A DNA stretch of 34,363 nt. Origin: an uncultured Lachnospiraceae bacterium (lineage in GTDB: Bacteria; Bacillota; Clostridia; Lachnospirales; Lachnospiraceae). Position 1 is the first letter of the stretch. Each line of letters begins with the position of its first letter. This document shows, piece by piece, positions 34,278 through 34,363 of the stretch. Location: positions 1 through 34,363 of the forward strand of contig CACXEU010000050.1 in NCBI GenBank assembly GCA_902766735.1. The letters are read 5' to 3'. Made by a program: the position numbers and the translations under genes. The notes under the pieces were generated by a model. It saw only the letters and a list, made by a program, of their open reading frames with translations, made no database searches and was not told the origin of the DNA.

Positions 34278-34363
34278 ATCGAGTAGGAGGGAAAATTTAA
34301 ATAAATTTTCCCGACCTCTCACACCACCGTGCGTACCGTTCGGTACACGGCGGTTCAATCAAC
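34278..34363 (-). mobile_element. 3' end of a group II intron (domains V and VI)
   Basis: On the minus strand, from the window edge inwards, ACCGCCGTG and CACGGTGGT pair (one G-U), then TACC/GGTA closes a GAAC loop with a 2-base CG bulge; this is the domain V shape, with a CGC catalytic triad. Then comes domain VI: GAGAGG, a 10-bp perfect stem GGGAAAATTT/AAATTTTCCC with an ATTT loop, and CCT-A-CTC, leaving one bulged A (opposite 34284), the seventh base from the end. The intron ends in CGAT at 34278. The rest, including any reverse transcriptase, lies outside the window. The short 4-bp upper domain V helix and CGC suggest class C, but the class is not settled. Confidence 0.75.

Overview
The window looks like chromosomal DNA of a low-GC, Gram-positive, carbohydrate-degrading anaerobe, most likely a Lachnospiraceae-type Clostridium relative. 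The signs are a paired GlgC/GlgD ADP-glucose pyrophosphorylase, SpoVG, a DnaD-DnaC helicase-loading pair, a long (391-residue) PRPP synthetase, a GH3 enzyme with permuted domain order, a Lys-rich BspA-type leucine-rich repeat tail on a secreted enzyme, AGGAGG ribosome sites and many short hairpin terminators. The genus cannot be fixed from the sequence alone.

Layout. 1-3100 is accessory: a GT-C-like membrane glycosyltransferase flanked by two copies of a terminator-linked repeat, a 29-residue membrane peptide gene, and an orphan two-helix membrane protein. 3181-6801 encodes a very large secreted tandem beta-helix protein. 7035-9717 (minus) is a glgC-glgD-spoVG operon. Divergent from it are murC (10050-11432) and dnaD-dnaC-prs (11723-15053), whose core promoters share 13 identical bases. 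15140-20250 (minus) holds a YhaO/YhaN (SbcD/SbcC-like) nuclease-ATPase pair behind an unrecognised membrane-anchored 703-residue protein. Further upstream on the same strand lie glgB and an aconitase-superfamily hydratase whose leader carries a terminator-like hairpin. 24755-29973 (minus) has a DUF2007-like small protein, a GH3 glucosidase and an orphan TadG-like protein with a repetitive, bactofilin-like C-terminal half. 30412-34239 (plus) has a phenylacetate-CoA ligase/ACT protein pair and a secreted GH16 enzyme. The last 86 bases are the 3' end (domains V and VI) of a group II intron on the minus strand.

How the genes fit together. Glycogen synthesis is represented by glgC, glgD and glgB in two places. 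Three glycoside-hydrolase-type proteins (beta-helix, GH3, GH16) could act together on beta-glucans: the secreted ones would cut polymer and the signal-less GH3 would finish oligosaccharides inside the cell. That division of labour is inferred from family and localisation. The rest is core metabolism: cell wall, replication initiation, nucleotide precursors and DNA repair.

No complete novel defence or mobile system was found. The most interesting items are the intron end, the terminator-linked repeat, the TadG/beta-helix protein, the aconitase leader hairpin, the twin murC/dnaD promoters, the perfect 17-bp palindrome between glgC and murC, and the uncharacterised neighbour of yhaO-yhaN. All functional calls come from reading motifs, with no database search.
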